Shown here: positions 25,742 through 34,558 of the stretch, piece by piece | Position numbering within the stretch: position 1 is the first letter of the stretch | Layout of the letters: each line of letters starts with the position of its first letter | NCBI GenBank assembly: GCA_003452935.1 | Contig: DMMY01000029.1 | Coordinates: 1 to 64,000, forward strand | Reading direction: 5' to 3' | Source: Elusimicrobiota bacterium | GTDB lineage: Bacteria; Elusimicrobiota; Elusimicrobia; UBA1565; UBA9628 | DNA length: 64,000 nucleotides | Notes under the pieces: model-generated | What the model saw: the letters and a program-made list of their open reading frames with translations, nothing else | What the model was told of the DNA's origin: nothing | Databases searched by the model: none | Made by a program: the position numbers and the translations under genes

Positions 25742-26254
25742 ATGAGCATACTGCGCATCACCAAGCTCGGCGAGCCGATCCTCAAGAAGGTCTGCGCGCC
25801 CGTGGACTACGATGCGATCCGTCCTGGGCTCCCGAAGCTGCTGCGGGATATGTGGGCCACCTTGTACTCGGCCAAGGGCGTGGGCCTGGCCGCCCCCCAG
25901 ATCGGCCTCAATGTCCGGCTCTCGGTCGTGGATGTGCGGCCCCAAGGCAAGTCCCAGCGACTGGTGCTCATCAACCCCGAGATCATCGCGCGCGCGGGCG
26001 CGGTCTGCGAGGAGGAAGGCTGCCTTTCTCTTCCCGGGGTCTATGCCAAGATCAATCGCTACGCGCGGGTCCGCCTGCGCGCGCTCGACGAACGCGGGCG
26101 CCCTTACGAGCTGGATGCCGACGGGCTTCTCGCCAAGGCATTCCAGCACGAGGTCGATCATCTCGACGGCAGGCTTTTCATCGACCATCTCGAATTCGTC
26201 GAGAAGCTCAAGATCATGTCGCTCATTAAGGAAGTGCGCAAGAACTGGTCGTGA
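25742..26254 (+). CDS. def: Peptide deformylase
   Basis: A 170-aa metalloenzyme that removes the formyl group from nascent chains. All three signature motifs are present: GVGLAAPQIG, EEGCLSLPG (metal Cys) and QHEVDHLDG (two metal His and catalytic Glu). ATG at 25742 is one base after the permease stop. The downstream fmt gene overlaps the stop, giving the classic def-fmt pair. Confidence 0.97.
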   Translation: MSILRITKLGEPILKKVCAPVDYDAIRPGLPKLLRDMWATLYSAKGVGLAAPQIGLNVRLSVVDVRPQGKSQRLVLINPEIIARAGAVCEEEGCLSLPGVYAKINRYARVRLRALDERGRPYELDADGLLAKAFQHEVDHLDGRLFIDHLEFVEKLKIMSLIKEVRKNWS

Positions 26255-27198
26255 AGACTCTTTTTTACGGCACGCCGGCGTTCGCCGTCCCTTTCCTGGA
26301 ACTGCTCTTTCGCAAGACTTCGGTGGTGGGAGTCCTTTCCCAGCCGGACAAGCCCGTAGGCAGGTCCTTGAGGATCAGACCGACGCCGGTCAAGGCCCGG
26401 GCCTTGGAATTGGGCCTGCCCGTTCTTCAGCCGGACCGCCCCGCGACAGCCATCGACGAGTTCCGGCCGCTCAAGCCCGACCTGGCGGTCGCCGTAGCCT
26501 ACGGCAAGCTTCTTCCGGAGGCGCTGCTTCGGCTCCCCGCGATCGGCAGCGTCAATGTCCATTTTTCACTGCTGCCGAAATACAGGGGCGCGGCTCCGGT
26601 CCAGTGGTGTCTGGCGCGCGGGGAGACCCTCACCGGGGTCACGGTCTTCTGGATCGAGGCCGAGCTCGATGCCGGCCCGATCTGCCTCCAGAGGGAGCTG
26701 GCCATAGCGCCAAACGAGGACGCGGCCGCGCTCTTGCCTCGTCTGGCCGGGCTGGGCTTGGAGGTCTTGGGGCAAGTCCTCGAGGACGCCGCGGCTGGCC
26801 GCGCGCGGCGCGAGCCCCAGAAAGGCGAGCCGAGTTTCGCCCCTCGCCTGCGGCGCGAGGATGCCCGCCTGAACTTGGAGCTTCCGGCTCGGGAGGTGCA
26901 CGACAGAGTGCGCGGTTTTCGCCTCTGGCCGACGGCGTTTTTAGAATTCAAGCCTCCGGCGCCGCGGCTGGTGCGGGTGCTTCAGACGCGTCTGCCCGGT
27001 CCGGAAGAGCCGGCAGGCGCCGGCTCCGAGCCCGGACGCATCGTACGCGTTGAACGAGGCGGCGGGATTTTGGTACAATGTCTGCGCAGCAGCCTTTGGC
27101 TTCTCACGGTTCAATCCGAGGGAAAAAAGCCGGTAGCCGCTGCGGATTTTCTTAACGGCCTCCGCTTGAACGTGGGGGATTTTTTACCTCTGGCATGA
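26251..27198 (+). CDS. fmt: Methionyl-tRNA formyltransferase
   Basis: A 315-aa enzyme that formylates initiator Met-tRNA using 10-formyltetrahydrofolate. Start motif FYGTPAFAVPFLELL, the folate-binding/catalytic block VNVHFSLLPKYRGAAPVQW (Asn, His), and the catalytic Asp in AELDAGPI are present, with the C-terminal OB-like domain after residue 200. It uses a GTG start that overlaps the def stop (GTGA). Confidence 0.96.
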   Translation: MKTLFYGTPAFAVPFLELLFRKTSVVGVLSQPDKPVGRSLRIRPTPVKARALELGLPVLQPDRPATAIDEFRPLKPDLAVAVAYGKLLPEALLRLPAIGSVNVHFSLLPKYRGAAPVQWCLARGETLTGVTVFWIEAELDAGPICLQRELAIAPNEDAAALLPRLAGLGLEVLGQVLEDAAAGRARREPQKGEPSFAPRLRREDARLNLELPAREVHDRVRGFRLWPTAFLEFKPPAPRLVRVLQTRLPGPEEPAGAGSEPGRIVRVERGGGILVQCLRSSLWLLTVQSEGKKPVAAADFLNGLRLNVGDFLPLA

Positions 27199-28157
27199 TC
27201 TTTAAAGGGGAACTTCGTCCTTTGGAAACGGTATTAGTCGGCCTCCTTTTGGCCGTCATCGTCTTTTTTCTGCTGCAATGGGGAATCGCAGGAGTGATTC
27301 ACGCGCGTCGGACGCAGACGATGCCCGAGCTTAAGGGGCGGTCCATTTCGGCCGCTCTGGACCAGCTCGCGCCCTTGAACATCGGATTGCGCAAGGAAGG
27401 CCAGGAATTCAATAACACCGTCGCCATCGGGTCCGTATTGCGCCAATATCCCCCCGCCGGCACCGTGGTGCGCGAGGGCAAGATCGTGCGCGTCGTGGTC
27501 AGCCAAGGAGGAGAGTCGGTCTTGTCTCCTGCCATCGTGGGTTTGCCCTTGCGCAATGCCGAGATGCTGCTGCGCCAGAACCAACTCGTGCTTGGCGAGG
27601 TCAACGAGGCGTATTCCCTGCGCTTCGAGAAGGGCGTGGTCCTTTCCCAGGAGCCTAAAGCCGAGTCCAGCGTCGAGCGCGCCGCCATGGTCAACGTCAC
27701 GGTTTCCGGCGGCCAGCCCCCGGCCGGGGTCCTGCTCATGCCCGACTTCCTGCGCAAGAACGTCCGGGAGGCCCAGTCCTGGGCCAACGCGGCCGGGGTG
27801 TCCTTGGGTGAAAAGAAGGACATGACTTCGCCCTTTCCCTACGGCACCATACTCTCCCAGTCCCTGCCCGCGGACGCCGTGCTTTCCGTCGACGAGCGGG
27901 TGTCGGTGGTCATCAGCGGCAAGGTGGGCAAGCCGGGCGAGGCCGGCCTGGCCGTCAAGAATTTTCATTACGAGGTGCCGCAGGGCAGCGCCGAGAGCCT
28001 GGTGCGCATCGTGGTCTCGGACAAATACGGAGACAGAGAGCTCTTCAACGGCCTGCGCCGGCCGGGTTCCAAGATCGACCTGCCTATCCAGGAGACGGGC
28101 GGCGCCCAGGTCAAGATTTTTCTCAACGGCATCCTTGTCGACGAGAGGAATTTGTGA
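27195..28157 (+). CDS. PASTA-domain membrane protein
   Basis: A 320-aa protein with one N-terminal TM helix (VLVGLLLAVIVFFLLQWGIAGVI, residues 12-34) and three extracytoplasmic PASTA repeats: MPELKGRSISAALDQLAPLNIGL, then AIVGLPLRNAEMLLRQNQLVLG, then MPDFLRKNVREAQSWANAAGVSL. A 75-residue C-terminal beta domain follows. There is no kinase domain. PASTA repeats bind peptidoglycan fragments or beta-lactams in other proteins, so a cell-wall role is likely. Its ATG overlaps the fmt stop and its stop overlaps rpe. Confidence 0.9.
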   Translation: MIFKGELRPLETVLVGLLLAVIVFFLLQWGIAGVIHARRTQTMPELKGRSISAALDQLAPLNIGLRKEGQEFNNTVAIGSVLRQYPPAGTVVREGKIVRVVVSQGGESVLSPAIVGLPLRNAEMLLRQNQLVLGEVNEAYSLRFEKGVVLSQEPKAESSVERAAMVNVTVSGGQPPAGVLLMPDFLRKNVREAQSWANAAGVSLGEKKDMTSPFPYGTILSQSLPADAVLSVDERVSVVISGKVGKPGEAGLAVKNFHYEVPQGSAESLVRIVVSDKYGDRELFNGLRRPGSKIDLPIQETGGAQVKIFLNGILVDERNL

Positions 28158-28858
28158 TCATGGCGCCTGCCCGGACGGTCGAGGTCGTGCCCTCCCTTCT
28201 GTCGGCGGATATGGCGCGGCTGCCGGAGTCCCTGCGCCAGGTCGGCTTGGGCGGGGCGCAATGGGTGACGGTGGACGTCATGGACGGCCATTTCGTGCCG
28301 AACCTTTCTTTCGGGCCCGACTTCGTGCGGACCGTCAAGAGACTGGCCCGCCTGAGCGTGGACGTGCACCTGATGGTCGATAACCCGGAGACCGTCGCCC
28401 CGTGGTTTATCTCCGCCGGGGCCCAGCGCGTGACCTTTCATGTCGAGGCGGCCGGCGACCCGGCCGCCCTGCTGCGGCGAATCCGGGAGGCGGGTGCGTT
28501 GGCGGGCGTGGCCATAAAGCCGTCCACCCCGGCGCAGCGGCTGATCCCTTTTCTGGAAGAGGCGGATCTGGCGCTGGTCATGACCGTGGAGCCGGGCTTC
28601 GGCGGGGCCCAATTCATGGACGCCATGCTGCCTAAGGTCGCCCAACTGCGCCGCTGCATCGACCAAAACGGCCGAGACTGTCGCCTGCAAGTGGACGGAG
28701 GCATCAATCTCTCAACGGCGGCCGCGGCCGCCGGTTCCGGCGCCGACAGCCTGGTCGCTGGTCAGGGCGTCTTTGGAGCCGGCGACATCGCCGCAAACGT
28801 CCGTGCCCTGCAGGCAAGGGCCCAGGCCGCCTTTTTTGGAAGCGGAGGATCAGTTTAA
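28154..28858 (+). CDS. rpe: Ribulose-phosphate 3-epimerase
   Basis: A 234-aa TIM barrel that interconverts ribulose-5-phosphate and xylulose-5-phosphate. Conserved strands are clear: PSLLSADMARL, VTVDVMDGHFVPNLSFG, DVHLMVDNP, TVEPGFGGAQFM and QVDGGIN, with metal and catalytic Asp/His residues in place. GTG at 28154 overlaps the upstream stop; ATG at 28160 is an alternative. It links to the split transketolase further along. Confidence 0.96.
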   Translation: MIMAPARTVEVVPSLLSADMARLPESLRQVGLGGAQWVTVDVMDGHFVPNLSFGPDFVRTVKRLARLSVDVHLMVDNPETVAPWFISAGAQRVTFHVEAAGDPAALLRRIREAGALAGVAIKPSTPAQRLIPFLEEADLALVMTVEPGFGGAQFMDAMLPKVAQLRRCIDQNGRDCRLQVDGGINLSTAAAAAGSGADSLVAGQGVFGAGDIAANVRALQARAQAAFFGSGGSV

Positions 28859-28879
28859 GTCGTTAGAACAGGAGGAGAC

Positions 28880-29152
28880 ATGTCCGTAGTCATCAGGTTG
28901 CAGAGGACGGGAAAACCCAAGCAGGCCTACTTCCGTTTGGTCGCTATCGAGCGCAGTCGTGGATCGACCGGCAAGCCCATCGAAGTCCTGGGCAACTATG
29001 ATCCGCGCGGCGAGACTCCGGCCAAGAAGCTGCAGTTGCACAAGGAGCGCTACGACGCATGGCTCAAGAACGGCGCCCTGCCTTCGGAAACGGTCCTGAA
29101 TCTGGTGCGCATGGCCCAGAAGACCGCGGCCCCGGCGGAGAAGAAATCATGA
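28880..29152 (+). CDS. rpsP: 30S ribosomal protein S16
   Basis: A 90-aa ribosomal protein starting MSVVIRLQRTGKPKQAYFR with the S16 signature SRGSTGKPIEVLGNYDPR. AGGAGGAG precedes the ATG. It heads the ribosome/tRNA-modification run rpsP-khpA-trmD-rplS; the usual rimM between rpsP and trmD is missing. Confidence 0.97.
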   Translation: MSVVIRLQRTGKPKQAYFRLVAIERSRGSTGKPIEVLGNYDPRGETPAKKLQLHKERYDAWLKNGALPSETVLNLVRMAQKTAAPAEKKS

Positions 29153-29376
29153 AAAAGCTGGCCCATTTCCTGATCAAGAATCTGGCGGACCATTCCGACC
29201 AGGTTTCTGTGCAGGACTCGGAGCAGGGCGACTCCGTCACCCTGAAGCTCATCGTGGCCGAAGACGATAAGGGCAAGATCATCGGCAAAAAGGGCAAGGT
29301 CATTAGGGCCATCCGGGCTCTGGTGTCGTCGGCCGCCAGCAAAACCGGAAAAAAAATCGTGGTAGACATAGACTAA
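29149..29376 (+). CDS. khpA: KH-domain RNA-binding protein KhpA
   Basis: A 75-aa single KH domain with the GKIIGKKGKVIRAIR loop that grips RNA. In other bacteria KhpA (YlqC) pairs with KhpB (Jag) and binds many transcripts, affecting cell division and elongation. The ATG overlaps the rpsP stop (ATGA), as in Firmicutes and many other phyla. No KhpB is in the window. Confidence 0.95.
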   Translation: MKKLAHFLIKNLADHSDQVSVQDSEQGDSVTLKLIVAEDDKGKIIGKKGKVIRAIRALVSSAASKTGKKIVVDID

Positions 29377-29380
29377 AGGC

Positions 29381-29406
29381 GGGGTCAGGTCTTGATATTT
29401 GACATT
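29381..29406 (+). repeat. 26-bp dispersed repeat, copy 1
   Basis: Begins GGGGTCAGGTCTTGATATTT and is identical, in reverse complement, to 34533-34558. It sits between khpA and trmD, where rimM normally lies. Short elements starting GGGGTCAGGT often accompany REP-type transposases (general knowledge); none is present here. Confidence 0.85.
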
Positions 29407-29421
29407 TGACCTCTTTAAGTC

Positions 29422-30174
29422 ATGAGGATAGACATCATTACGTTATTCCCGGAGATGTTCGAGCCTGTCTTGGGCGCGAGCATCGTGGGCCGCGCGCGCG
29501 CGCGCGGCCTGCTGGAACTGGGGTATGTCAATCCTCGAGATTTTGCGACGGACAAGCGCCGCAGCGTGGATGACCGGCCCTTTGGCGGCGGCGCCGGCAT
29601 GGTGCTCAAGGCGGAACCTCTTTTCGCCGCCATCAGCAGCGTGCGCCGGCCGGGCTGCCGAGTGGTTTGCCTTTCCCCTCAGGGAAGGCGATTCGACTCG
29701 CGCCAAGCCCGGCGGCTGTCCCGGTTGTCCCGATTGGCCCTGGTCTGCGGCCATTATGAGGGCGTCGATGAGCGCGTGCTGAGGTCTTGCGACGAGGAAA
29801 TTTCCATCGGCGATTTCGTTCTTACCGGCGGAGAATTGCCGGCCATGATGGTCGTAGACGCCGTCACGCGGCTGCTTCCGGACGTGCTCAAGAAAGCGGA
29901 CGCCGCGGCCTGCGAGTCGTTTGAGTCGGGACTTTTGGATCATCCGCAATACACCCGGCCGCGGGTCTGGCGCGGTCGCCGGGTGCCGGAGGCCTTGCTT
30001 TCCGGCGATCATGAGCGTATCGCCTGCTGGCGCGCGCGCGCCGCGCAGCGCGCGACGCGCAAGAAGCGTCCTGATTTGGTGTGTTCGGCCCGGAGCAAGT
30101 CGAGTCAGCAGCGTCGGTTGGACCCGTCTTCTGCGATAGTAAGAGGCGGGATAAAGTCTAAAGTGAGAGCATAA
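29422..30174 (+). CDS. trmD: tRNA (guanine-N1-)-methyltransferase TrmD
   Basis: A 250-aa SPOUT methyltransferase that makes m1G37 next to the anticodon to prevent frameshifting. Marks: [48 protein letters not shown] and the trefoil-knot [14 protein letters not shown]. The C-terminus (after about residue 225) is a basic tail. It is followed 11 bp later by rplS. Confidence 0.97.
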   Translation: MRIDIITLFPEMFEPVLGASIVGRARARGLLELGYVNPRDFATDKRRSVDDRPFGGGAGMVLKAEPLFAAISSVRRPGCRVVCLSPQGRRFDSRQARRLSRLSRLALVCGHYEGVDERVLRSCDEEISIGDFVLTGGELPAMMVVDAVTRLLPDVLKKADAAACESFESGLLDHPQYTRPRVWRGRRVPEALLSGDHERIACWRARAAQRATRKKRPDLVCSARSKSSQQRRLDPSSAIVRGGIKSKVRA

Positions 30175-30185
30175 GGAGAGGAGTC

Positions 30186-30701
30186 ATGGTGGCACAAGAG
30201 GCGAAGAAGCAGGTACCCGATTTCCGGCCGGGCGACACGGTGCGGGTTCATATCAAGGTTGTCGAGGGAGAAAGCGAGCGCGTCCAGGTCTTTGAGGGGA
30301 CCTGCTTGCTCAGGCGCGGGCATGGCAATGGCGAGAGCTTTACCGTGCGCAAGATCTCGTTTGGCGTGGGAGTGGAGAGGACTTTTCCCCTGATTTCCCC
30401 CCACATCGAGAAGATCGAGCTGGTCAAGACGGGCCGGGTCCGCCGCGCCAAGCTCTACTATTTGCGCGAGCTCACGGGCCGCGCCGCGCGTTTGACCGAG
30501 GAGGAAGTGCGCGGGGCTCCTTCGGCGGCCGGCGCCGAGCCTTCGCCCGCGGCCGAGGCGGCCAAGCCTCAGTCCGTCGAGGCGGAAAAGAGCGCGGCTT
30601 GCGCGCCCGCCGCGGAAAAGGAAGAGGGCAAGCCCGGGAAGGCCGCCAACCTGGGCAAGGCCAACGTCGCCGCCGTAAAAGCGGCTTCCTCAGCCAAGTA
30701 A
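30186..30701 (+). CDS. rplS: 50S ribosomal protein L19 with Ala/Lys-rich C-terminal extension
   Basis: A 171-aa protein with a strong AGGAGAGGAG before the ATG. Residues 1-115 are ordinary L19: [66 protein letters not shown]. The last 55 residues are an unstructured Ala/Glu/Lys/Pro tail absent from most L19 proteins. The tail could reach beyond the ribosome surface; whether it has a function is unknown. Confidence 0.96.
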   Translation: MVAQEAKKQVPDFRPGDTVRVHIKVVEGESERVQVFEGTCLLRRGHGNGESFTVRKISFGVGVERTFPLISPHIEKIELVKTGRVRRAKLYYLRELTGRAARLTEEEVRGAPSAAGAEPSPAAEAAKPQSVEAEKSAACAPAAEKEEGKPGKAANLGKANVAAVKAASSAK

Positions 30702-30712
30702 TCCGGCGTATC

Positions 30713-31360
30713 TTGGGCGCACCGCAAGGGCACAGGTATGACGCTTCCCTACGCGCCTGCCGGCGCAGGGCTTGGCTCGTGGGCGTCGACGAGGCGGGCC
30801 GGGGGCCTTGGGCCGGTCCGGTGGTCGTCGCCGCCGTTCGTCTCGGGGCCAAGGTCCCGAGGTGCCTTTGGGCGGCGCGTGATTCGAAAATTCTTTCCGC
30901 GCGGCGGCGCGAGGCGCTGTGCGAGCTTATCCGCTCCGAGGCTGCGCGCGTTGCCTTGGGGTGGGCCCATCCCCGCGAAATCGAGTCTTCGAATATTCTG
31001 GCCTCGACTCTCCAAGCCATGCGTCGGGCCGCGCTGCGAGCGGCTGTCGGCGTCTTGCCGCGAGAATGTCTTGTGGTAGCGGATGGCAACCGCCGCATCC
31101 CGGGATTGTCTTTGGAGCAGGTCTGCGTGGTGGACGGCGACCGGCTTTCCCTGAGCGTGTCGTGCGCCAGCATCGTGGCGAAGGTCGTTCGCGACCGGTG
31201 GATGGCGCGTCTTGACCGCCGCTATCCCGGCTACGGTCTGGCCCGCCATAAGGGCTATGGGACCGTTGCCCATCGGCAAGCCCTGGCGTGGCTCGGTCCC
31301 GCGCCGGTGCACCGGCGGACTTTCCGCCCTATTCTTCAACTGGGTTTGCCCCGTGAGTAA
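30713..31360 (+). CDS. rnhB: Ribonuclease HII
   Basis: About 215 aa. It cuts RNA in RNA/DNA hybrids, including single ribonucleotides. Motifs: VGVDEAGRGPWAGPVVVAAV (DEAGRG), DSKILSARRRE, and ASIVAKVVRDRWM with the third Asp. The start is uncertain: the frame is open back into rplS, and no ATG lies between the rplS stop and the DEAGRG motif. TTG at 30713 is the best choice. Confidence 0.92.
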   Translation: MGAPQGHRYDASLRACRRRAWLVGVDEAGRGPWAGPVVVAAVRLGAKVPRCLWAARDSKILSARRREALCELIRSEAARVALGWAHPREIESSNILASTLQAMRRAALRAAVGVLPRECLVVADGNRRIPGLSLEQVCVVDGDRLSLSVSCASIVAKVVRDRWMARLDRRYPGYGLARHKGYGTVAHRQALAWLGPAPVHRRTFRPILQLGLPRE

Positions 31361-31703
31361 GGAATCCGGGCTCAAGGCGGAGCGGGCGGCGGAGGAATTT
31401 CTCAAAGCCCGCGGCTACGCCATTCTGGACCGAAATTTCCGGACGAGATTCGGGGAAATCGATTTGGTGGCGCGCGACGGGGATATGGTCGTCTTCGTGG
31501 AGGTCAGATTCCGGTCGCGCGACGATTTCGGGTCGGCCCAGGAAACGGTCGGCCGCGAAAAACAGCATCGCATCGTGCGCACCGCGCAGGCTTATGCCCA
31601 GAGCCGCGGGCTTGACGCTGCCTTGCGCTTCGACGTGGTGGCGGTCTCGCCGCGGGGGTGCGAGCATTTTCCGGACGCCTTCGACGCGCTTGAGGCGTTA
31701 TGA
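31353..31703 (+). CDS. YraN/UPF0102 family nuclease-like protein
   Basis: A 116-aa protein with GLKAERAAEEFLKARGYAILDRNFRTRFGEIDLVARDGDMVVFVEVRFR-type sequence: the E-x-x-A helix, GEIDLV, and V-E-V, a PD-(D/E)xK-like core in which the usual EVK is EVR. The function is unknown; it often lies next to rnhB, as here. GTG at 31353 overlaps the rnhB stop. Confidence 0.93.
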   Translation: MSKESGLKAERAAEEFLKARGYAILDRNFRTRFGEIDLVARDGDMVVFVEVRFRSRDDFGSAQETVGREKQHRIVRTAQAYAQSRGLDAALRFDVVAVSPRGCEHFPDAFDALEAL

Positions 31704-32092
31704 CCCTGCATGTTTCCTGCGGTTATCAGTGCCTCGGGTGCGGGGCATTCTACCTGCCTTTCGCGCCGGGCGTTCTTTGTCCCAAATGCGGGAAAACCGG
31801 GGATCAAACCATCGACTTCGTGCCGCAGGCCGCGCAATCTTTGCGCTTTAACCTGCAATCCTACGGGTCCTATTGGCCGGCGGCTTGGTATGTCGGTTCC
31901 TTGGGCGACCATGTCCTGAAGCTTCTTTTTATGGTTTTCGAGGGCTTTCGCAAGAGCGGCTATGCGGAAGAAAGATTTGAAGCCTACCTCGAGGAGAGGC
32001 TTTCGGCCATGGATTGGGCGGAGCAATCCTATCTTAAGGATCATGTGCGCGTCATCGCGGTCGCGGTGCGCGTCATGCTGGGAGGCGAATAA
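31700..32092 (+). CDS. Small zinc-ribbon protein of unknown function
   Basis: A 130-aa protein whose N-terminus has CQCLGCG-like and LCPKCGK knuckles (two Cys-x2-Cys pairs about 20 residues apart), a rubredoxin-type zinc ribbon. The rest is helical (LQSYGSYWPAAWYVGSLGDHVLKLLFMVFEGFRKSG). I do not recognise the family. It is coupled to yraN by ATGA and lies 4 bp before the glycogen synthase gene. Confidence 0.75.
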   Translation: MTLHVSCGYQCLGCGAFYLPFAPGVLCPKCGKTGDQTIDFVPQAAQSLRFNLQSYGSYWPAAWYVGSLGDHVLKLLFMVFEGFRKSGYAEERFEAYLEERLSAMDWAEQSYLKDHVRVIAVAVRVMLGGE

Positions 32093-32095
32093 TCC

Positions 32096-34090
32096 ATGGC
32101 TGCTGAAAAGATTCCGTTTTTGCCTCCTCCAGGAGGAAAGCCGAAGCGCTCCAAGCCGCTTTCGGCGCATTCCGAGGTCGGGGCGGCTTCCAGCCGGCCT
32201 GGAAAATTTCGTCTCGCCCTGGCTGCGTGGGAGATTGGGCGCATCCAGAGCGGTTTTGGAACCAAGATAGGCGGTTTGGGGGCGGTCGTCGAGGCGCTGC
32301 CGGGAGAATTAATCAAGGCCGCGGACCGGGAGGGCTTGGAGCTCGAGATCGAACTTCTCTCCCCGTGCTTTGCGCATTATGACAAGAGCCGGCTCGCGAG
32401 GCTTCCTATTCGACCGCCCGTTTCCATTGAAGGACGCGCCTTTGAATTCGACGTCTATGAGCATGTCTTTAACGAAGCCTGGCAGCGGCCGGATGGTTCG
32501 CGCCGCGACGTGTCCATCCGGAGCCTTTACTTCTGGGACCATTGGCAGCTGAGCTGGACCGGCCGGCAAGCCGTGTATCCCAGCGATGCCTGGATGGGGA
32601 TCAAGCTCTACAGCGCCGTTTCCCAGGCCATGGCCGGTTATATCCGGCAAGGCGATTTCCAGACCGTGCATCTTCATGATTATCACGTGGGCTTGTTGCC
32701 CTTTTACCTCGGCGACGATTATCTCAGGGATGTCCCGGTGCATTTCACCATTCACAATGCCTCTTATCAGGGCATCACTCCCCTCATCAACGGCGGCTTC
32801 GCCTCCCTGGCCCGCCTGAACCTGCCCGGAGAGCGACTGTTCCATAAGTACTTCGATTTTTTTGACAACCTCAATCCCACCAAGGCCTGCATGCTCAAGG
32901 TCCACGAAAACGGAGGCAGAATCACCACGGTGAGCGGGGACCTGGACGGCAACTGGGGCTACGCGGCCGAATTGCGCGAGAGTCATGAGGCCCTCAAGGG
33001 CCGGGCCTGGATGCAGAAGGGCTCCGCTCCCGTCGAGGTCTTTCCCCCCAACCGCTGCCTGGACCTTTTCGAGAAGATTCCCGTCGCGGGCATCACCAAC
33101 GGCCTTTCCGCCCAGAACTGGCCGCAGCGCATGCCCGAGCTCAAGGCGGAGGTTCTGCGCGGCCTGCAGGCCAAGAGCCCGACCCCGTTATTCTCCCACC
33201 CCGAAGTCCAAAGTGTGATGCTGGCCGAGGATCACGTTTTTGACGCGCAGCGCCTCGACGTCAAGCAGGAACTCAGGCGCCTGCTTTATCTCGAGGCGTT
33301 CGGCCATCCGATATGGGGTTATCCCGCCGTGTTCTGCGCCGTGGGACGGATGGTGGAGCAGAAGAACTTCGGCATTATCGCGGCAGTGATGGAGCGCGTT
33401 CTGGCCTTGGACGCGCAGGCGCGTTTCGTGATACTGGCCTCGGCGCCGGATGTTTCGGCCAAGGGCCTGGAGGCCGGGTTCGCGGCCTTGGCGGGCAAGT
33501 ACCCGGGCCGGGTCTGCTTTAACAAGGCCTTCAATCAGCCCCTCTCCAAGCTCATTTTGGCCGGCTCGGATTTTGTCCTGGTTCCCTCGCGCTTCGAGCC
33601 CTGCGGCTTGGTCGATTATGAGGGCGCTCTGCTGGGCACCCTGCCCATCGTGCGCGCCATCGGCGGCCTGACCAAGGTGCGCCACTGCGGCTATCTTTAT
33701 GATTGGCTCGATATCGGGGATTTTCAAGGCGAGTGCGAGGCGTTCTTCAACGCCATCCGCGAGGCCTTGAATGTGTTTCGCAACGATCATCCCGAGCATT
33801 TGCGGCGCGTGCGCGCGGCCATGGCCACCGACGCCTCCTGGGATAAATCCGCGGGCCAGTACATGGAGTTGTACCGTTATGGCCTGCTGGCCAAGCGTTG
33901 GAAGAGCCGCCGCAGCGAGCAGCTCAAGGATTTCATCGCGGAGTTAGGCGGCGAACAAGACCTTTTCCGGCGGTTCCTCGCGCCCGGCATCAACGAATTC
34001 GGCGACCATTACGACTGGGAACTCAAGCGAGTGCTGGACCAAGGCTCGGCCATGCAGCCTCAAGAAGCGCTGCCCCAACGTCCGGGTTAG
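32096..34090 (+). CDS. GT5-type glycogen/starch synthase-like glycosyltransferase
   Basis: A 664-aa GT-B enzyme, long for the family (usually about 480). The N-terminal ADP-glucose-binding loop is present as FGTKIGGLGAVVEALP (K-x-G-G-L). HLHDYHVGLLPFYLGDD, AGITNGLSAQNWP and the C-terminal FVLVPSRFEPCGLVDYEGALLGTLPIVRAIGGL (E-x7-E type) are also clear. It should extend alpha-1,4-glucan from a nucleotide sugar. An internal expansion around residues 230-350 and a roughly 70-residue tail are unusual. No branching enzyme or glgC is nearby. Confidence 0.88.
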   Translation: MAAEKIPFLPPPGGKPKRSKPLSAHSEVGAASSRPGKFRLALAAWEIGRIQSGFGTKIGGLGAVVEALPGELIKAADREGLELEIELLSPCFAHYDKSRLARLPIRPPVSIEGRAFEFDVYEHVFNEAWQRPDGSRRDVSIRSLYFWDHWQLSWTGRQAVYPSDAWMGIKLYSAVSQAMAGYIRQGDFQTVHLHDYHVGLLPFYLGDDYLRDVPVHFTIHNASYQGITPLINGGFASLARLNLPGERLFHKYFDFFDNLNPTKACMLKVHENGGRITTVSGDLDGNWGYAAELRESHEALKGRAWMQKGSAPVEVFPPNRCLDLFEKIPVAGITNGLSAQNWPQRMPELKAEVLRGLQAKSPTPLFSHPEVQSVMLAEDHVFDAQRLDVKQELRRLLYLEAFGHPIWGYPAVFCAVGRMVEQKNFGIIAAVMERVLALDAQARFVILASAPDVSAKGLEAGFAALAGKYPGRVCFNKAFNQPLSKLILAGSDFVLVPSRFEPCGLVDYEGALLGTLPIVRAIGGLTKVRHCGYLYDWLDIGDFQGECEAFFNAIREALNVFRNDHPEHLRRVRAAMATDASWDKSAGQYMELYRYGLLAKRWKSRRSEQLKDFIAELGGEQDLFRRFLAPGINEFGDHYDWELKRVLDQGSAMQPQEALPQRPG

Positions 34091-34515
34091 AGGGCCAGAA
34101 GCCCCACGCCGGCGCAGACCAGGAGCGTGCCCGCCAGCTTGGTCCAGGTGAACGTCTCTCCCAGGAACAGCAGAGCCAGAAGGAACGTCACCAGGGGATA
34201 AGTGGAACTCAAGGGTATGATCTTGGAGGCCTCGGCTCCGGACATGGCCTTGATATAGCAGAACACCCCGCTTAGAGTGACGATCAGGCTTAATGTGATC
34301 AGAGCGACCGGCATTCTTCCTGATTGAGCGATGGCCGTCTTGGCCGGAATCCAGCCCGCCACGAACAGGAGCAAGGACAACAGGGAGTTGATCCCCATGC
34401 GCACGACGAAGACCTCGTTGCCGCCCATATAGCGCAGGGCCAGCTTGTCGAGGACGGCCGCGCCTCCCATGCAGACGACAAACAGGACGAGAAACGTCAC
34501 GGTCAAGGCGGACAT
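34087..34515 (-). CDS. EamA/DMT-family small transporter protein
   Basis: A 142-aa protein with four or five TM helices, a single EamA unit, ending GETFTWTKLAGTLLVCAGVGLLAL as in drug/metabolite transporter halves. The conserved PLSSTYPLVTFLLALLFLGE is present. Single-EamA proteins probably work as dimers. It converges on the glycogen synthase gene with a 4-bp overlap of the stops. Substrate unknown. Confidence 0.88.
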   Translation of the reverse strand: MSALTVTFLVLFVVCMGGAAVLDKLALRYMGGNEVFVVRMGINSLLSLLLFVAGWIPAKTAIAQSGRMPVALITLSLIVTLSGVFCYIKAMSGAEASKIIPLSSTYPLVTFLLALLFLGETFTWTKLAGTLLVCAGVGLLAL

Positions 34516-34532
34516 CAGGCCTCCCGGTTGCG

Positions 34533-34558
34533 AATGTCAAATATCAAGACCTGACCCC
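34533..34558 (-). repeat. 26-bp dispersed repeat, copy 2 (overlaps transketolase 3' end)
   Basis: Exact reverse complement of 29381-29406, 5.15 kb away. It supplies the last five residues (SGLDI) and the stop codon of the transketolase C-terminal subunit. Confidence 0.85.
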
